Positions 29,327 through 39,626 of a stretch of DNA of 64,000 nucleotides are shown here, piece by piece. The stretch comes from Brevundimonas sp. MYb52 (GTDB lineage Bacteria > Pseudomonadota > Alphaproteobacteria > Caulobacterales > Caulobacteraceae): the NCBI RefSeq assembly GCF_002979535.1, contig NZ_PCPB01000001.1, positions 620,001 through 684,000 of the forward strand, read 5' to 3'. Within the stretch, counting starts at the first letter, position 1; the number at the start of each line of letters is the position of its first letter. The translations under genes and the position numbers were made by a program. Below the pieces are notes generated by a model, which was not told the DNA's origin, searched no databases, and saw only the letters and a list, made by a program, of their open reading frames with translations.

Positions 29327-31285
29327 ATGAACCGGACCGCATTCGCTACCCTGGCCGCCGCCAGCCTTCTGGCCGCCGCGCCCGCCTTCGCTGCCGAAAC
29401 CGTCGATCAACAGGCCGCCGCTCCTGACGTGGCGGGCCGCGCCGGCGCCACCGCCGTCGAGGACGTGGTCGTCACCGCCAACCGCTCGGCCCAGCCGATC
29501 GAGCGCGTCGGTGCCTCGGTCACCGTCCTGACCCAGGCCGCCATCGAGGCGCGCCAGACCCCGGCCGTGGTCGAGCTGCTGGCCCAGACGCCGGGCGTCA
29601 GCTTCACTCGCAACGGCGGCGTCGGCACCTCGACGGGCGTCAACATCCGCGGCGCCGAGAGCCAGCACACCGTCGTCCTGATCGACGGGGTCAAGCTGAA
29701 CGACCCGTCCTCGACGCAGGGCGGCTTCAACTTCGGCAATCTGCTGATCGGCGACACGGCGCGCATCGAGGTGCTGCGCGGCGCCCAGTCGACCCTGTGG
29801 GGCAGCCAGGCCATTGGCGGCGTGGTCAACATCGTCACCGCCGAGCCGACCGAAGCTCTGCAAGGCAGCCTCGACGCCGAGGCGGGCGCGCGCGGCACGA
29901 CCTATTTCCGCGGCGGCGTCGGTGGCGCCAATGAGCGTCTGAGCTGGCGCCTGGCGGCCAGCCGCTATGACACCGACGGCTTCTCGGCCTTTGCCAAGGG
30001 GACCGAGGACGACGGCTACACCAACACCGGCCTGTCGGGTCGCCTGAACGTCAAGGTGACGGACGCTGTTTCTCTGGATCTGCGCTCGGTCTGGTCCAGC
30101 GGTCGCAATGATTTCGACGCTTTCAACGGCGACAGCCGCGAATACGGCAAGACCCAGGAGTTGGTCGCCTACGCCGGCCTGAACTTCGACCTGCTGGACG
30201 GCCGGTTCCGCAACCGCATCGGCTACGCCCACACCGACACCGATCGCCGCAACTTCAACCCGGACAACAAGGTCCAGACCCTGACCTTCGACGCTGAGGG
30301 CCAGAACCGTCGCTGGGAATATCAGGGCGCCTTCGCCGTCACCGAGGCGCTGAACGCGACCTTTGGCCTGGAGCACGAGAAGTCGGAGATGAAGACCCGC
30401 TCGCCCGGCGATTGGAACCCGAACCCGGCCTTCGGTCGCGGCGAGGCCGAGCTGAACAGCGCCTATGGCCAGGTGCAGTGGACGGTGCTGGATGGCCTGA
30501 CCCTGACCGGCGGCCTGCGCTATGACGACCACGCCCAGTATGGCGACAACCTGCTGGGCCAGGTCGCGGCGGCCTGGGCCCTGAACGAGGGCGATACGGT
30601 GGTGCGCGCCAGTTGGGGCCAGGGCTTCCGCGCGCCGGGCCTGTATGAGCTGTACAGCGAGTACGGCAATCTGACGCTGCAGCCAGAAGAGTTCGACAGC
30701 TGGGAAGTCGGCGTCGAGCAGCGCCTGTTCGACCGCGCCGTGGTCTCGGCGACCTACTTCAATCGTCAGGCGGACAATGAGATCCGCTACAACGGCTGCT
30801 CGACGCCCTCGACGGACCCGCTGTGCACCGTCAACGGCGCGGGCCGCTGGGGCTATTACCGCAACGTCCAGAAGACTGAGGCCCAGGGCGTCGAACTGAT
30901 CGGCCGCGTGGACGTGACGGAGCGCCTGAACCTCAGCGCCAACTACACCTGGACCGACGCCAAGAGCGCCTCGGGCGCCACGGACGGCAAGCGTCTGACG
31001 CGCCGTCCCGAGCACATGGCCAACCTGGCCGCTGACTACGCCTTCGCCTTTGGCCTGAAGACGAGCGTGGCGGTGCGTTACGTGGGCGAGACGTTCAATA
31101 ACGACGCCAATACCGTTGTCGTCGGCGAATACACCCTGGTCGATATTCGCGCCTCCTATCCGATCAACGACAACCTGGAAGTCTATGGTCGGGTCGAAAA
31201 CGCGTTCGACGAGCAGTATCAGACGGTCCTGAACTACGGCACGGCTGGTCGTGGCGTGTTCGGCGGCGTTCGCATCAGGTTCTGA
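29327..31285 (+). CDS. btuB: TonB-dependent cobalamin outer-membrane receptor
   Basis: This 652-residue TonB-dependent receptor has signal peptide MNRTAFATLAAASLLAAAPAFA (cleavage near residue 23), a TonB box region VEDVVVTANR, a plug domain (to about residue 165, including GVNIRGAESQHTVVLIDGVK) and a 22-strand barrel ending in IRF. The riboswitch directly upstream and the cobalamin genes downstream make cobalamin or cobinamide the likely substrate. The first cobalamin gene starts 4 bases after its stop. Confidence 0.95.
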   Translation: MNRTAFATLAAASLLAAAPAFAAETVDQQAAAPDVAGRAGATAVEDVVVTANRSAQPIERVGASVTVLTQAAIEARQTPAVVELLAQTPGVSFTRNGGVGTSTGVNIRGAESQHTVVLIDGVKLNDPSSTQGGFNFGNLLIGDTARIEVLRGAQSTLWGSQAIGGVVNIVTAEPTEALQGSLDAEAGARGTTYFRGGVGGANERLSWRLAASRYDTDGFSAFAKGTEDDGYTNTGLSGRLNVKVTDAVSLDLRSVWSSGRNDFDAFNGDSREYGKTQELVAYAGLNFDLLDGRFRNRIGYAHTDTDRRNFNPDNKVQTLTFDAEGQNRRWEYQGAFAVTEALNATFGLEHEKSEMKTRSPGDWNPNPAFGRGEAELNSAYGQVQWTVLDGLTLTGGLRYDDHAQYGDNLLGQVAAAWALNEGDTVVRASWGQGFRAPGLYELYSEYGNLTLQPEEFDSWEVGVEQRLFDRAVVSATYFNRQADNEIRYNGCSTPSTDPLCTVNGAGRWGYYRNVQKTEAQGVELIGRVDVTERLNLSANYTWTDAKSASGATDGKRLTRRPEHMANLAADYAFAFGLKTSVAVRYVGETFNNDANTVVVGEYTLVDIRASYPINDNLEVYGRVENAFDEQYQTVLNYGTAGRGVFGGVRIRF

Positions 31286-31289
31286 TCTG

Positions 31290-32300
31290 ATGCAGGACGC
31301 CGCGTTTCTGACGACGGCGACCCGACACGGCGGCGGTCTGCTGAAGGCCGCCGCCGCCTGTCCCCACGCGCCGCGACCCTGGCTGGACCTGTCCACCGGC
31401 ATCAACCCCGAGCCGTGGCGCGGGCCGCGTGCAGCGGAGGCGGAACTGAACCGTCTGCCCGATCCCGACGCGCTGGTCGCGTTGGAAGCGGTCGCGGCGT
31501 CCGCGTTCGGTTGTGCGCCGGATCGGACGGCGGCGACCGCCGGGGCCGAGGCGGCGATCCGTCTTCTGCCCCTGTTGCTGGGCGTTCGCTCGGTCGAGAT
31601 CGTCGGTCCGACCTATGGTGCTCACGCCGAGGCCTGGCGGACAGCGGGCGTGGCGACACGCCTGATCGCAACCGACCAGGCGGCGGCATCGCAAGCCGGG
31701 GTGCTGGTCATCGTCAATCCGAACAATCCCGACGGCCGCCTGACCCGGCGGGCCGACCTGATCGCCATGGCGCGTGCGCGCTCGGCGGCGGGGCGATGGC
31801 TGGTGGTGGACGAGTCCTTCATCGAATGCGCGCCCGGCGACAGCGTGTCGGACGTGGCCGAGCCGGGGCTGATCGTCCTGCGCTCGTTCGGCAAGTTCTA
31901 TGGACTGGCCGGGGTGAGGCTGGGCTTCATGCTGGCCGCGCCCGATCTTGTGCTGCGGCTGCGCGCCCTGCTGGGAGACTGGCCGGTTGGCGCCGACGCC
32001 CTGATCATGGGGCGCGCGGCCTACGCCGATCTGAACTGGCGCACGCGGACCGAACGGGCTCTGGTAGAGCGCACGGAACGGCTCGACGATCTGCTGGCGG
32101 GCTCGGGGTTCCAGATCGTCGGCGGGACAAGCCTGTTCCGCATGACGCGCTCGCCTCACGCCGCGCGCTGGTTCCAGCATTTGTGCGAAGCCGGCATTCT
32201 GACTCGCCCCTTCGACCATACGCCGGACGCTCTGCGTTTCGGCGTGCCGACCGAGCGCGACTTCCCGCGTCTGCAACACGCGCTGGAGACCTTCGCATGA
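31290..32300 (+). CDS. cobD: threonine-phosphate decarboxylase
   Basis: This 336-residue PLP enzyme (CobD, called CobC in Pseudomonas) makes (R)-1-amino-2-propanol phosphate, the linker used by CbiB. It has the N-terminal HGGGLLKAA and LDLSTGINPEPW, the IVNPNNPDGRLT motif, and the PLP Lys in RSFGKFYGLAGVRLGF. The ATG at 31290 is 4 bases after the btuB stop; an in-frame ATG at 31251 within btuB is rejected. It overlaps btuF by 4 bases. Confidence 0.93.
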   Translation: MQDAAFLTTATRHGGGLLKAAAACPHAPRPWLDLSTGINPEPWRGPRAAEAELNRLPDPDALVALEAVAASAFGCAPDRTAATAGAEAAIRLLPLLLGVRSVEIVGPTYGAHAEAWRTAGVATRLIATDQAAASQAGVLVIVNPNNPDGRLTRRADLIAMARARSAAGRWLVVDESFIECAPGDSVSDVAEPGLIVLRSFGKFYGLAGVRLGFMLAAPDLVLRLRALLGDWPVGADALIMGRAAYADLNWRTRTERALVERTERLDDLLAGSGFQIVGGTSLFRMTRSPHAARWFQHLCEAGILTRPFDHTPDALRFGVPTERDFPRLQHALETFA

Positions 32301-33148
32301 GCGCGACGCGGCGAGGAACCTTGATAGGCGTCGGGGCCGTGCTCATCGCCGCTCCGGCGGTGGCGAAGGCCGCGCCGCGCCGCGTGGTGTCGCTGAACGC
32401 CTGTCTCGACGCCATCCTGGTCCATGTCGCCGACCGGGGGCAGATCGCGGCCCTTAGCCACTATGCGCGCGAACCGGTCGGCTCGACCATTTCCGAGGTG
32501 GCCAAGACCCTGCCTTTCACCTGGGAGACGGCCGAGGAAGTCATCGCCTTGCGTCCCGATCTAGTGCTGACCAGCCGTCACAGCGCCCTGGCCACCCGCA
32601 ATGCCCTGGGCCGCATGAACATTCAGACAGAGCTGTTCTCTGTGCCCGACAGCGTGGCCGCCAGCCTGGACCAGGTGCGCGAGGTCGCCCGTCTGGTGGG
32701 GCGCCCGGCGCGGGGCGAAGCCCTGATCGCTCGCATCGAGGAGGCCATCGCCGAGGCGGCCCCGCCGGCGGGATCACAACCGCTGAAAGCCCTGATTTAT
32801 CAGCCCAACGGCTTCGCCGCCGGGCGCGGCACCTTGATGAATGAGATGATGACCCGGTCGGGATTTGAGAATGTCGCCGGGCGATACGGCCTCGGCAAGT
32901 GGGGCAATGTCCCGGTCGAGCGCCTGCTGGCTGATCCGCCTCAGGTCCTGCTCAGCGGCACTCCCGCCCTGGGCTCGCGCACCTGGGCCGATCGGGTGAT
33001 GGGTCACCCGGCGCTGGCCTCGCTGTCCGATCGAATGGTGCAGGCGCGGCTGGACGAGAAACTGCTCTATTGCGGCGGCCCGGTGTTGATCCAGACCGCC
33101 GCCGCCCTGGCTCGGGCGCGCCGCACGGCGCTGGAGGCCCTGACATGA
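32297..33148 (+). CDS. btuF: cobalamin ABC transporter substrate-binding protein
   Basis: This 283-residue periplasmic binding protein starts MSATRRGTLIGVGAVLIAAPAVAKA, a signal peptide with paired Arg. The mature domain begins RRVVSLNACLDAILVHVAD, typical of the BtuF/FhuD helical-backbone family. The reading frame is open well upstream, but the upstream part is a shadow of cobD. It overlaps cobD and btuC by 4 bases each. It would capture corrinoid delivered by BtuB. Confidence 0.9.
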   Translation: MSATRRGTLIGVGAVLIAAPAVAKAAPRRVVSLNACLDAILVHVADRGQIAALSHYAREPVGSTISEVAKTLPFTWETAEEVIALRPDLVLTSRHSALATRNALGRMNIQTELFSVPDSVAASLDQVREVARLVGRPARGEALIARIEEAIAEAAPPAGSQPLKALIYQPNGFAAGRGTLMNEMMTRSGFENVAGRYGLGKWGNVPVERLLADPPQVLLSGTPALGSRTWADRVMGHPALASLSDRMVQARLDEKLLYCGGPVLIQTAAALARARRTALEALT

Positions 33149-34125
33149 CCCTGCCACGTCCCCTGGTGATGATCGGGCTGCTGTTCCTGATCGCCGCCCT
33201 GTCCGTCGCCAGCATGAGCGCGGGCCGGGTCTGGATTCCGTGGAGCGATTGGGCGAGCCAGAAAGGCGACCCGGCTTGGGCCATCCTGTTCGAGCTGCGC
33301 CTGCCGCGCACGGTGCTGGCCCTGATGGTCGGGGCGGTGCTGGGCCTGACTGGGGCGGCGCTGCAAGGCTATACGCGTAATCCGCTGGCCGATCCGGGCA
33401 TGCTGGGCGTCTCGACCATGGCGGCCCTGGGGGCGGTGCTGACCTTCTATCTGGGCGCGGCGGCGAGCGCGCCCTGGGTGTTGCCGGTCGCGGCCATGAT
33501 CGGGGCGGGGATCGGCGTCCTGCTGTTGCTGGCCCTGGCGGGGGCGACCAGCAGCGTCGTCACCTTCATCCTGGCCGGGGTGGTGATCCAGACCATGGCC
33601 GGAGCCGGGGTGGCGCTGGCGCTGAACCTGGCCCCCAATCCCTGGGCCGTGAACGAGATCGTCAACTGGCTGATGGGATCGCTGGCCGACCGCAGCGTGG
33701 TCGAGTTGAAGCTGGCCGCGCCGGGGATGATCCTGGGCTGCCTGCTGCTGGTGACGCAAGGAAGGACGCTGGACGCCTTGACCCTGGGCGAGGCGGGGGC
33801 GCGGTCCCTGGGCGTGCGGCTGGATGCCGGACGTCTGATGTTGGCGCTGGGCGCGGCCTTGGCGGTCGGGTCGGCGGTGGCGGTGACGGGGTCGATCGGC
33901 TTCGTCGGCCTGATCGTGCCGCATCTGCTGCGGCCCTTGATCGGGGCTCGGCCCGGCGGCCTGCTGCTGCCCTCGGCTCTGGGCGGCGCGGCCCTGGTGC
34001 TGGCGGCGGATATTCTGGTGCGGCTGACCCCTTCGGCGGAGATCAAGCTGGGCGTGGCCATGGCGGCGCTGGGCGGCCCCTTCTTCCTGGCCCTGTTGAT
34101 CGGCATGAGAAGGAAACTGGCATGA
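33145..34125 (+). CDS. btuC: cobalamin ABC transporter permease
   Basis: This FecCD-family permease has 326 residues. It has about ten membrane helices, the GAVLGLTGAALQGYTRNPLADPGMLG motif near residue 60 and the C-terminal GSIGFVGLIVPHLLRPLIG, which contacts the ATPase. The ATG at 33145 overlaps the btuF stop; the in-frame start at 33070 is rejected. It lies between btuF and btuD with 4-base overlaps. Confidence 0.94.
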   Translation: MTLPRPLVMIGLLFLIAALSVASMSAGRVWIPWSDWASQKGDPAWAILFELRLPRTVLALMVGAVLGLTGAALQGYTRNPLADPGMLGVSTMAALGAVLTFYLGAAASAPWVLPVAAMIGAGIGVLLLLALAGATSSVVTFILAGVVIQTMAGAGVALALNLAPNPWAVNEIVNWLMGSLADRSVVELKLAAPGMILGCLLLVTQGRTLDALTLGEAGARSLGVRLDAGRLMLALGAALAVGSAVAVTGSIGFVGLIVPHLLRPLIGARPGGLLLPSALGGAALVLAADILVRLTPSAEIKLGVAMAALGGPFFLALLIGMRRKLA

Positions 34126-34898
34126 GCCTTCTGAGCGCGAAGACCCTGTCCGTCCGTCTCGGCGACAAGGCGGTGTTGGACGGCGTCGGCGCGGCCTTTG
34201 CGCCGGGTCTGGTGACGGCGGTGGTCGGGCCGAACGGGGCCGGCAAGTCGACCCTGCTGGACTGTCTGGCGGTCCTGAGGAAGCCCGACACTGGGCAGGT
34301 GACGTTGGACGGGCGCGCGCTGCACGCTCTGCCGCCACGCGAGCGAGCGCGTCGGATCGCCTACCTGCCCCAAAACGCCGAGATCGCCTGGGCGGTGGAC
34401 GGCCGCACCTTCATCGGCCTGGGCCGCACCCCCTATGTCGGGGCCTGGGGGCTGACGACCGAGGACCGGGCGGCGGTGGCGCGCGCCATGGCGGTGACGG
34501 GCGTGGAAGGCTTTGCCGATCGCGTCGTATCTACCCTGTCGGGTGGCGAGCGGGCACGGGTGCTGATCGCGCGGGCGCTGGCGGGCGATCCGCAATGGCT
34601 GTTGGCCGATGAGCCTCTGGCGGGGCTGGACCCGGGCCATGTGCTGGATGCTTGCGACCTGTTCCGGCGGCTGGCGGATGAAGAGGGGCGGGGCGTCGTC
34701 CTGACCCTGCACGATCTCGACGCGGCCCTGCGCGTGGCGGATCGGGTGATCGTTCTGGCCGAGGGGCGGGTGCTGGCCGACGCCGCCCCGGTCGAGGCCC
34801 TGTCGCCCGCCGTGCTGAAGGCGGCTTACGGTGTTGAAGCGCGGACGCTGGAGGGCGCGCGCGGCCCGGTGCTGGAGATGGTCGGTCGTGCCCGCTAG
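34122..34898 (+). CDS. btuD: cobalamin ABC transporter ATP-binding protein
   Basis: This 258-residue ATPase has Walker A GPNGAGKST, signature LSGGERARV, Walker B WLLADEPLAGLDPGH and the switch His in LTLHDLDAALR. It pairs with BtuC and BtuF. The C-terminal 11 bases overlap the cbiB gene. Confidence 0.95.
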   Translation: MSLLSAKTLSVRLGDKAVLDGVGAAFAPGLVTAVVGPNGAGKSTLLDCLAVLRKPDTGQVTLDGRALHALPPRERARRIAYLPQNAEIAWAVDGRTFIGLGRTPYVGAWGLTTEDRAAVARAMAVTGVEGFADRVVSTLSGGERARVLIARALAGDPQWLLADEPLAGLDPGHVLDACDLFRRLADEEGRGVVLTLHDLDAALRVADRVIVLAEGRVLADAAPVEALSPAVLKAAYGVEARTLEGARGPVLEMVGRAR

Positions 34899-35832
34899 CG
34901 TCGCGACGCCTTGGATCGTCGCGGGGGCCCTGCTGGTTGAGGGGGCGATTGGTTGGCCGCGCCGTCTGAGCCATCCGGTCGTCTGGATCGGTGGTCTGAT
35001 CGCGAGGCTGGAACGGCGTTGGAACCGCCCGGAACAATCGGCGAAGACTCGGCGCGCACTGGGTGTTCTGACTGTCCTGATCTTGCTTTGCGTGGCAGGC
35101 GGCGCGGGGTGGGGCATCGAGCGTCTGGCCGCCGCGGCGCCCTTCTGGCCGGGGTTGGCGCTGCTGTTGATCTGGGGCGCGACGGGCCTGGCGGCGCGCA
35201 GCCTGTTCGAGCACGTCCGCGCCGTTTCTCGTCCTCTGACGGCGGGCGACCTGTCGGCTGCGCGTTGCGCCGTTGGCATGATCGTCGGCCGCGATGTCGA
35301 GGCGATGGACGAGGGCGAGGTCGCGACTGCCGCTCTGGAGAGCCTGGCTGAGAGTTTCTGCGACGGGGTGGTGGCGCCGGCCTTCTGGTTCGTGGTCGGC
35401 GGCCTGCCGGGGCTGTTCGCCTACAAGGCCGTCAACACCGCCGACAGCATGATCGGCCACATGGAGCCGCGCTGGCGGGCCTTCGGATGGGCGGCGGCGC
35501 GGACTGATGATGCCATGAACTGGATTCCGGCCCGGATCGCGGGGGCGTTGATCGCGCTCGGCGGTTGGCAGGGCTGGCGGATCATGTGGCGCGATGCGCG
35601 CAAGCATGCCTCGCCCAACGCCGGATGGACCGAAGCCGCCATGGCTGGTGCGCTTCGGGTTCGGCTGGGCGGTCCGGTTCGCTATGAGGGCGTCATGACC
35701 TACCGACCTGACTTCGGCGATTGGGCGCGGCCCCGCGCGCATGATCTGCAACGAGGTCTGCGCGTCTATGGCGTCGCGTGCGCTGTGCTTTTGATTTCGC
35801 TGATCGCAGGAGGCTTCGCATGGCCGCGTTGA
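34888..35832 (+). CDS. cbiB: adenosylcobinamide-phosphate synthase
   Basis: This 314-residue integral membrane enzyme (CbiB/CobD in Pseudomonas) attaches aminopropanol phosphate to adenosylcobyric acid. Features: [20 protein letters not shown] at the N-terminus, [41 protein letters not shown] in the middle (family-wide), and a terminal membrane helix. The GTG at 34888 fits the family start. It overlaps cobQ by 13 bases. Confidence 0.92.
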   Translation: MPASVATPWIVAGALLVEGAIGWPRRLSHPVVWIGGLIARLERRWNRPEQSAKTRRALGVLTVLILLCVAGGAGWGIERLAAAAPFWPGLALLLIWGATGLAARSLFEHVRAVSRPLTAGDLSAARCAVGMIVGRDVEAMDEGEVATAALESLAESFCDGVVAPAFWFVVGGLPGLFAYKAVNTADSMIGHMEPRWRAFGWAAARTDDAMNWIPARIAGALIALGGWQGWRIMWRDARKHASPNAGWTEAAMAGALRVRLGGPVRYEGVMTYRPDFGDWARPRAHDLQRGLRVYGVACAVLLISLIAGGFAWPR

Positions 35833-37295
35833 TGATACAGGGGTGCGGCTCCGATGTCGGAAAGTCGGTTCTGGTCGCGGGGCTGTGCCGATTGTTCGCA
35901 AATCGCGGTCTGACGGTCCGGCCGTTCAAGCCGCAGAACATGTCCAACAACGCCGCCGTCACGGCTCCAGACGCCGAGGGGCGCGTCGGCGAAATCGGTC
36001 GAGCTCAGGCGCTTCAGGCCCTGGCCTGCCGCACGCCGCCGACGGTGGACATGAACCCGGTCTTGCTGAAACCGCAGAGCGATACGGGCGCTCAATTGGT
36101 CGTGCGCGGGCGGGTCGAGGGCGTGTGGCAGGCGGCGGGCTATCAGGACCGCAAGGCTGCGCTTCTGGACGTGGTTCTGGACAGCTTCCGGCGTCTTCAG
36201 GCCGAGGCTGATCTGGTGATCGTCGAGGGGGCGGGCAGTCCGGCGGAGGTCAATCTGCGCGCCGGCGACATCGCCAACATGGGCTTTGCGCGAGCCGCCG
36301 ACGTGCCGGTGATCCTGGTTGGCGACATTGATCGGGGCCATGTGATCGCCGCCCTGGTTGGCGCCCGCGCCGTGCTGGACCTGGCGGATGGCGAAATGAT
36401 CAAAGGATTTTTGATCAACAAGTTCCGGGGCGATCCTGAGCTATTTGATCAGGGGCGTGCCGAGATCGTGAGGCGCACCGGGTGGGCCGACCTGGGGATG
36501 GCGCCGTGGCTGGCCGACGCTCGCGCCTTGCCGGCCGAAGATGCGGTGGTGCTGGACCATGCGATGGCGCCGGGAGCGGGCCGGCGTGTCCGCATTGCCG
36601 TGCCCATGCTGTCGAGGATTGCCAATTTCGACGACTTCGACCCGTTGAGACATGAACAGAGCGTGGATTTTGGCTTCGTTCCGCCGGGACAAGCCCTGCC
36701 GGGTGACGCGGATCTGATCATTCTACCGGGCACCAAGGCGACGCTGGCGGATCTGGCCTTTCTGCGGGCGCAGGGCTGGGACGTGGACATCAATGCTCAT
36801 GTGCGGCGCGGCGGGCGGGTGCTGGGCGTGTGCGGCGGCTATCAGATGCTGGGCCGGACGATCAGCGACCCCGACGGCGTCGAGGGCGTTGCGGGCTCGG
36901 CGCCGGGGCTTGGGCTGTTAGACGTCGAGACCGTGCTGGCCGGGGACAAGACCTTGCGACGCGTCGAAGGACAGTTGGCGTCCTCGGGCGGCGCCTTCGA
37001 CGGGTATGAAATCCATATCGGCCGCACTGATGGTCCCAATACCGCATGTCCGGTCGCTCGTATTGACGATCAGCCGCATGGCGCGACTTCGGCGGACGGC
37101 CGGATCGCGGGTCTCTATGTCCATGGCCTGTTCGACCGGCCAGAAGCGCGAGCGGCCCTGTTGGCCGAGCTGGGAGCGGTGTCGGACGGCGTGGATCAAA
37201 CGGGTCGCGTCGATCAGGCCTTGGATCGTATCGCCGCCGTTCTGGAAACCCACTTCGACATCGCGGCGCTGAGCCGGATCGCAGGCCTGACATGA
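35820..37295 (+). CDS. cobQ: cobyric acid synthase
   Basis: This 491-residue glutamine-dependent amidotransferase (CobQ/CbiP) amidates four carboxyl groups of adenosylcobyrinic a,c-diamide. It has the N-terminal dethiobiotin-synthetase-like P-loop [18 protein letters not shown], then [14 protein letters not shown], and a C-terminal glutamine amidotransferase domain with the nucleophile in [11 protein letters not shown] and HGLFD for the His. It is followed by cobT with a 4-base overlap. Confidence 0.95.
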   Translation: MAALMIQGCGSDVGKSVLVAGLCRLFANRGLTVRPFKPQNMSNNAAVTAPDAEGRVGEIGRAQALQALACRTPPTVDMNPVLLKPQSDTGAQLVVRGRVEGVWQAAGYQDRKAALLDVVLDSFRRLQAEADLVIVEGAGSPAEVNLRAGDIANMGFARAADVPVILVGDIDRGHVIAALVGARAVLDLADGEMIKGFLINKFRGDPELFDQGRAEIVRRTGWADLGMAPWLADARALPAEDAVVLDHAMAPGAGRRVRIAVPMLSRIANFDDFDPLRHEQSVDFGFVPPGQALPGDADLIILPGTKATLADLAFLRAQGWDVDINAHVRRGGRVLGVCGGYQMLGRTISDPDGVEGVAGSAPGLGLLDVETVLAGDKTLRRVEGQLASSGGAFDGYEIHIGRTDGPNTACPVARIDDQPHGATSADGRIAGLYVHGLFDRPEARAALLAELGAVSDGVDQTGRVDQALDRIAAVLETHFDIAALSRIAGLT

Positions 37296-38335
37296 GTAAT
37301 TTGACCGACCTTCTGACCGTGCCTGCTCTGGATGGGGCATGGCAAGGCGCGCTGAAACAGGCGCTGGACGGCAAGGCCAAGCCTCCAGGCGCGCTGGGTC
37401 GGGTCGAGGAACTGGCGCTGAGGCTGGGCCTGATCCAGGGACAGTTGCGTCCTTCGGCGGCGCGACCTGTGCTCCTGGTTTTCGCTGGGGATCATGGCCT
37501 GACGCGCTCAGGCGTGGCGGCCTTTCCATCGGGCGTGACCGTGGCCATGGTGGACACGCTTCTGGCGGGCAAGGCCAGCGCCAACGCCTTTGCGCGCGTG
37601 ACCGGCGTTGAGGTGCGTGTGATCGATGCGGGCGTGGCGGCGGACATGTCGGATCGGACGGGTCTGGTTCACGCCAAGATCGCGCCGGGCACAAAGGACG
37701 CGTCGTTGGAACCGGCCATGACGTCTGCTCAGGCTGAGGCCGCGCTCTCGGCAGGGGCGCGGGTGGCTGCAGACGCCATCGCCGACGGCGCCGATCTGAT
37801 CGCCCTTGGCGAAATGGGTATAGGCAACAGCGCTGCGGCCGCCTTGCTGATGCACCGACTGGCGCCAGCGCCGCTGGACGACTGCGTCGGGCAGGGCGCG
37901 GGCCACTCACTGGAAGGCATGGCGAGGAAGCGTGCGGTCCTGGCAAGGGCGGCGGCGCGATCGGACGCCAAGGAGCCGCTCGAGGTTCTGACCCAGTTCG
38001 GCGGGTTCGAGATCGCCATGATGGCTGGCGCGCTGCTCGGGGCGGCGAGAGGGCGTGTGCCGGTGATGGTGGACGGTTTCATCGGCTCGGCGGCGGCTCT
38101 GCTGGCGGTGCGCCTGGCGCCAAATGCGCGCGATTATTGCCTGTTCGCTCACGCCTCGGCCGAGGCGGGGCATCGGTTGATGCTGGAGGCCCTGGACGCC
38201 CAACCTCTGCTGCACCTGGACATGCGGCTGGGCGAGGGGACCGGCGCGCTTCTGGCTGTGCCTCTGGTCCGGGCCGCCTGCGCCCTTCTGGCCGAGGTGG
38301 CCGAACTGGCCGACGTCTTGGAGGCGGCGGGTTGA
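37292..38335 (+). CDS. cobT: nicotinate-nucleotide:dimethylbenzimidazole phosphoribosyltransferase
   Basis: This 347-residue enzyme makes alpha-ribazole phosphate from a benzimidazole base and nicotinate mononucleotide. Motifs: [17 protein letters not shown] near the N-terminus, [34 protein letters not shown], and the C-terminal [23 protein letters not shown] end with the catalytic Glu. Its phosphate product needs a phosphatase; see the phosphatase-like gene at 39099. Confidence 0.95.
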   Translation: MSNLTDLLTVPALDGAWQGALKQALDGKAKPPGALGRVEELALRLGLIQGQLRPSAARPVLLVFAGDHGLTRSGVAAFPSGVTVAMVDTLLAGKASANAFARVTGVEVRVIDAGVAADMSDRTGLVHAKIAPGTKDASLEPAMTSAQAEAALSAGARVAADAIADGADLIALGEMGIGNSAAAALLMHRLAPAPLDDCVGQGAGHSLEGMARKRAVLARAAARSDAKEPLEVLTQFGGFEIAMMAGALLGAARGRVPVMVDGFIGSAAALLAVRLAPNARDYCLFAHASAEAGHRLMLEALDAQPLLHLDMRLGEGTGALLAVPLVRAACALLAEVAELADVLEAAG

Positions 38336-39102
38336 TCCGGCGTGAGGCGCGCCTGTTTGTTTGTGCTGTGCAGTTCCTGACGCGAATTCCGACGCCGCAA
38401 CTCGCCGGTTTTCAACTGGAATGGATACAGCAGAGCGCGCGCTACTATCCCTTGGTGGGCCAGATCGTAGGCGGGGCGTCGGCCCTGGTCCTCTATGGCG
38501 CTGCCCATATCTGGAGCCCATGGATCGCGGCGATTCTGGCGATGGCCGTCGGGGTTGTCTTGACGGGCGGCTTCCATGAGGATGGCCTGGCCGATACGGC
38601 GGACGGGTTGGGCGGGGGGCTGACCCGCGAGCGGCGGCTGGAGATCATGAAGGACAGCCGGCTGGGCTCCTATGGCGCGCTGGCGCTGGGGCTGGTCTTG
38701 GCGCTGCGGGTGGCGGCCCTGGCTATGCTGGTGCAGTTCTCGCCCTTTTTTGCGGCCATCGCATTATTGGCCGCGCATGGTCTGGGACGCGCGGCGGCGG
38801 TGGGGGCGATGACGGTCATGCCCTACGGCGGCGACCCCGGCATGGCCAAGGAGGGCAGGCCGGACCGGGCCTCGCTGTTGGGCCTGACCGTGGCGGTCCT
38901 GATCGCTCTGTGGCCCCTGGTCTTCTTCTCGCCGGCTACGGGAGCTGCCGGCTTGGCCCTGGGCCTAGTGTTTGGCGTGGTTCCAGCCTGGCTGGCGTGG
39001 CGCCTGATCGGCGGGCGCACGGGGGACGTGCTGGGCGCGGTGGAGCAGGCATTTGAGGTCGGCTTCCTTCTGGCCGTCGCCGGGTTGGCGGCTGCAGGAT
39101 GA
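38332..39102 (+). CDS. cobS: cobalamin synthase (adenosylcobinamide-GDP ribazoletransferase)
   Basis: This 256-residue polytopic membrane enzyme joins adenosylcobinamide-GDP to alpha-ribazole or its phosphate. It contains QFLTRIPTP near the N-terminus and the signature GGFHEDGLADTADGLGGG. The start appears to be TTG at 38332, overlapping the cobT stop by 4 bases; no ATG or GTG lies in frame near the family start. It overlaps the phosphatase-like gene by 4 bases. Confidence 0.93.
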   Translation: MIRREARLFVCAVQFLTRIPTPQLAGFQLEWIQQSARYYPLVGQIVGGASALVLYGAAHIWSPWIAAILAMAVGVVLTGGFHEDGLADTADGLGGGLTRERRLEIMKDSRLGSYGALALGLVLALRVAALAMLVQFSPFFAAIALLAAHGLGRAAAVGAMTVMPYGGDPGMAKEGRPDRASLLGLTVAVLIALWPLVFFSPATGAAGLALGLVFGVVPAWLAWRLIGGRTGDVLGAVEQAFEVGFLLAVAGLAAAG

Positions 39103-39626
39103 AGCTGATCGTCGCGCCTCTGCACGAGGTCGCCGGGCTGGCGGCTCGGCATCAGCCGTCGCATCTGATCAGCCTGGCCTCGCCAGGCCACGTCGATGCG
39201 ACGCTGACAGATGCTTCGCCGCACCGACTGGACCTCAGGTTCAATGACATCGCCGAGTCACGCGCCGGGCTGACGCCGCCGACCGAGGCGGATGTCGCCG
39301 CTTTGCTGGCCTTTGCCGCAAGCTGGGACGGGGCGAGGCCCCTGCTGATCCATTGCTGGGCGGGGGTCAGCCGCTCCACGGCGACGGCCTATGTCATCGC
39401 CTGCGCTCGCTCAGAACCGGGCAAGGAGGCGGCGTGGGCCGAGCGCCTGCGCGCCGCCGCCCCGACCGCCACGCCGAACCCTCTGATCGTGAGCCTAGCC
39501 GACCGCCTGTTGGTGCGCGACGGGGTCATGAACCGCGCCATCGCCGCCATCGGGCGGGGCGCGGAGACTGCCTGGGGAGAGGCCTTCGAACTCGACCTGT
39601 CGTCCCAAGGAGCCGCATCCCTATGA
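39099..39626 (+). CDS. dual-specificity/tyrosine phosphatase-like protein in the cobalamin operon
   Basis: This 175-residue protein has a Cys-dependent phosphatase P-loop HCWAGVSRS (Cys86, Arg92), matching HC-x5-R-S. Asp50 in RFNDIAE is a plausible general acid. It has no membrane helix or signal peptide. It sits between cobS and cobO with 4-base overlaps on both sides, so it is made with the cobalamin enzymes. No CobC-type (histidine phosphatase) alpha-ribazole phosphatase occurs in the window. I infer it may hydrolyse alpha-ribazole 5'-phosphate or cobalamin 5'-phosphate. A regulatory protein phosphatase is an alternative. Confidence 0.85.
   Translation: MKLIVAPLHEVAGLAARHQPSHLISLASPGHVDATLTDASPHRLDLRFNDIAESRAGLTPPTEADVAALLAFAASWDGARPLLIHCWAGVSRSTATAYVIACARSEPGKEAAWAERLRAAAPTATPNPLIVSLADRLLVRDGVMNRAIAAIGRGAETAWGEAFELDLSSQGAASL

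Noticed and set aside
31415-32296. Upstream extension of the btuF frame
   Set aside because: It lies inside cobD in another frame; the btuF signal peptide begins at 32297.
33447-35279. Minus-strand frame of 610 codons opposite btuC, btuD and cbiB
   Set aside because: It is antisense to three overlapping genes with intact motifs and has low-complexity composition.
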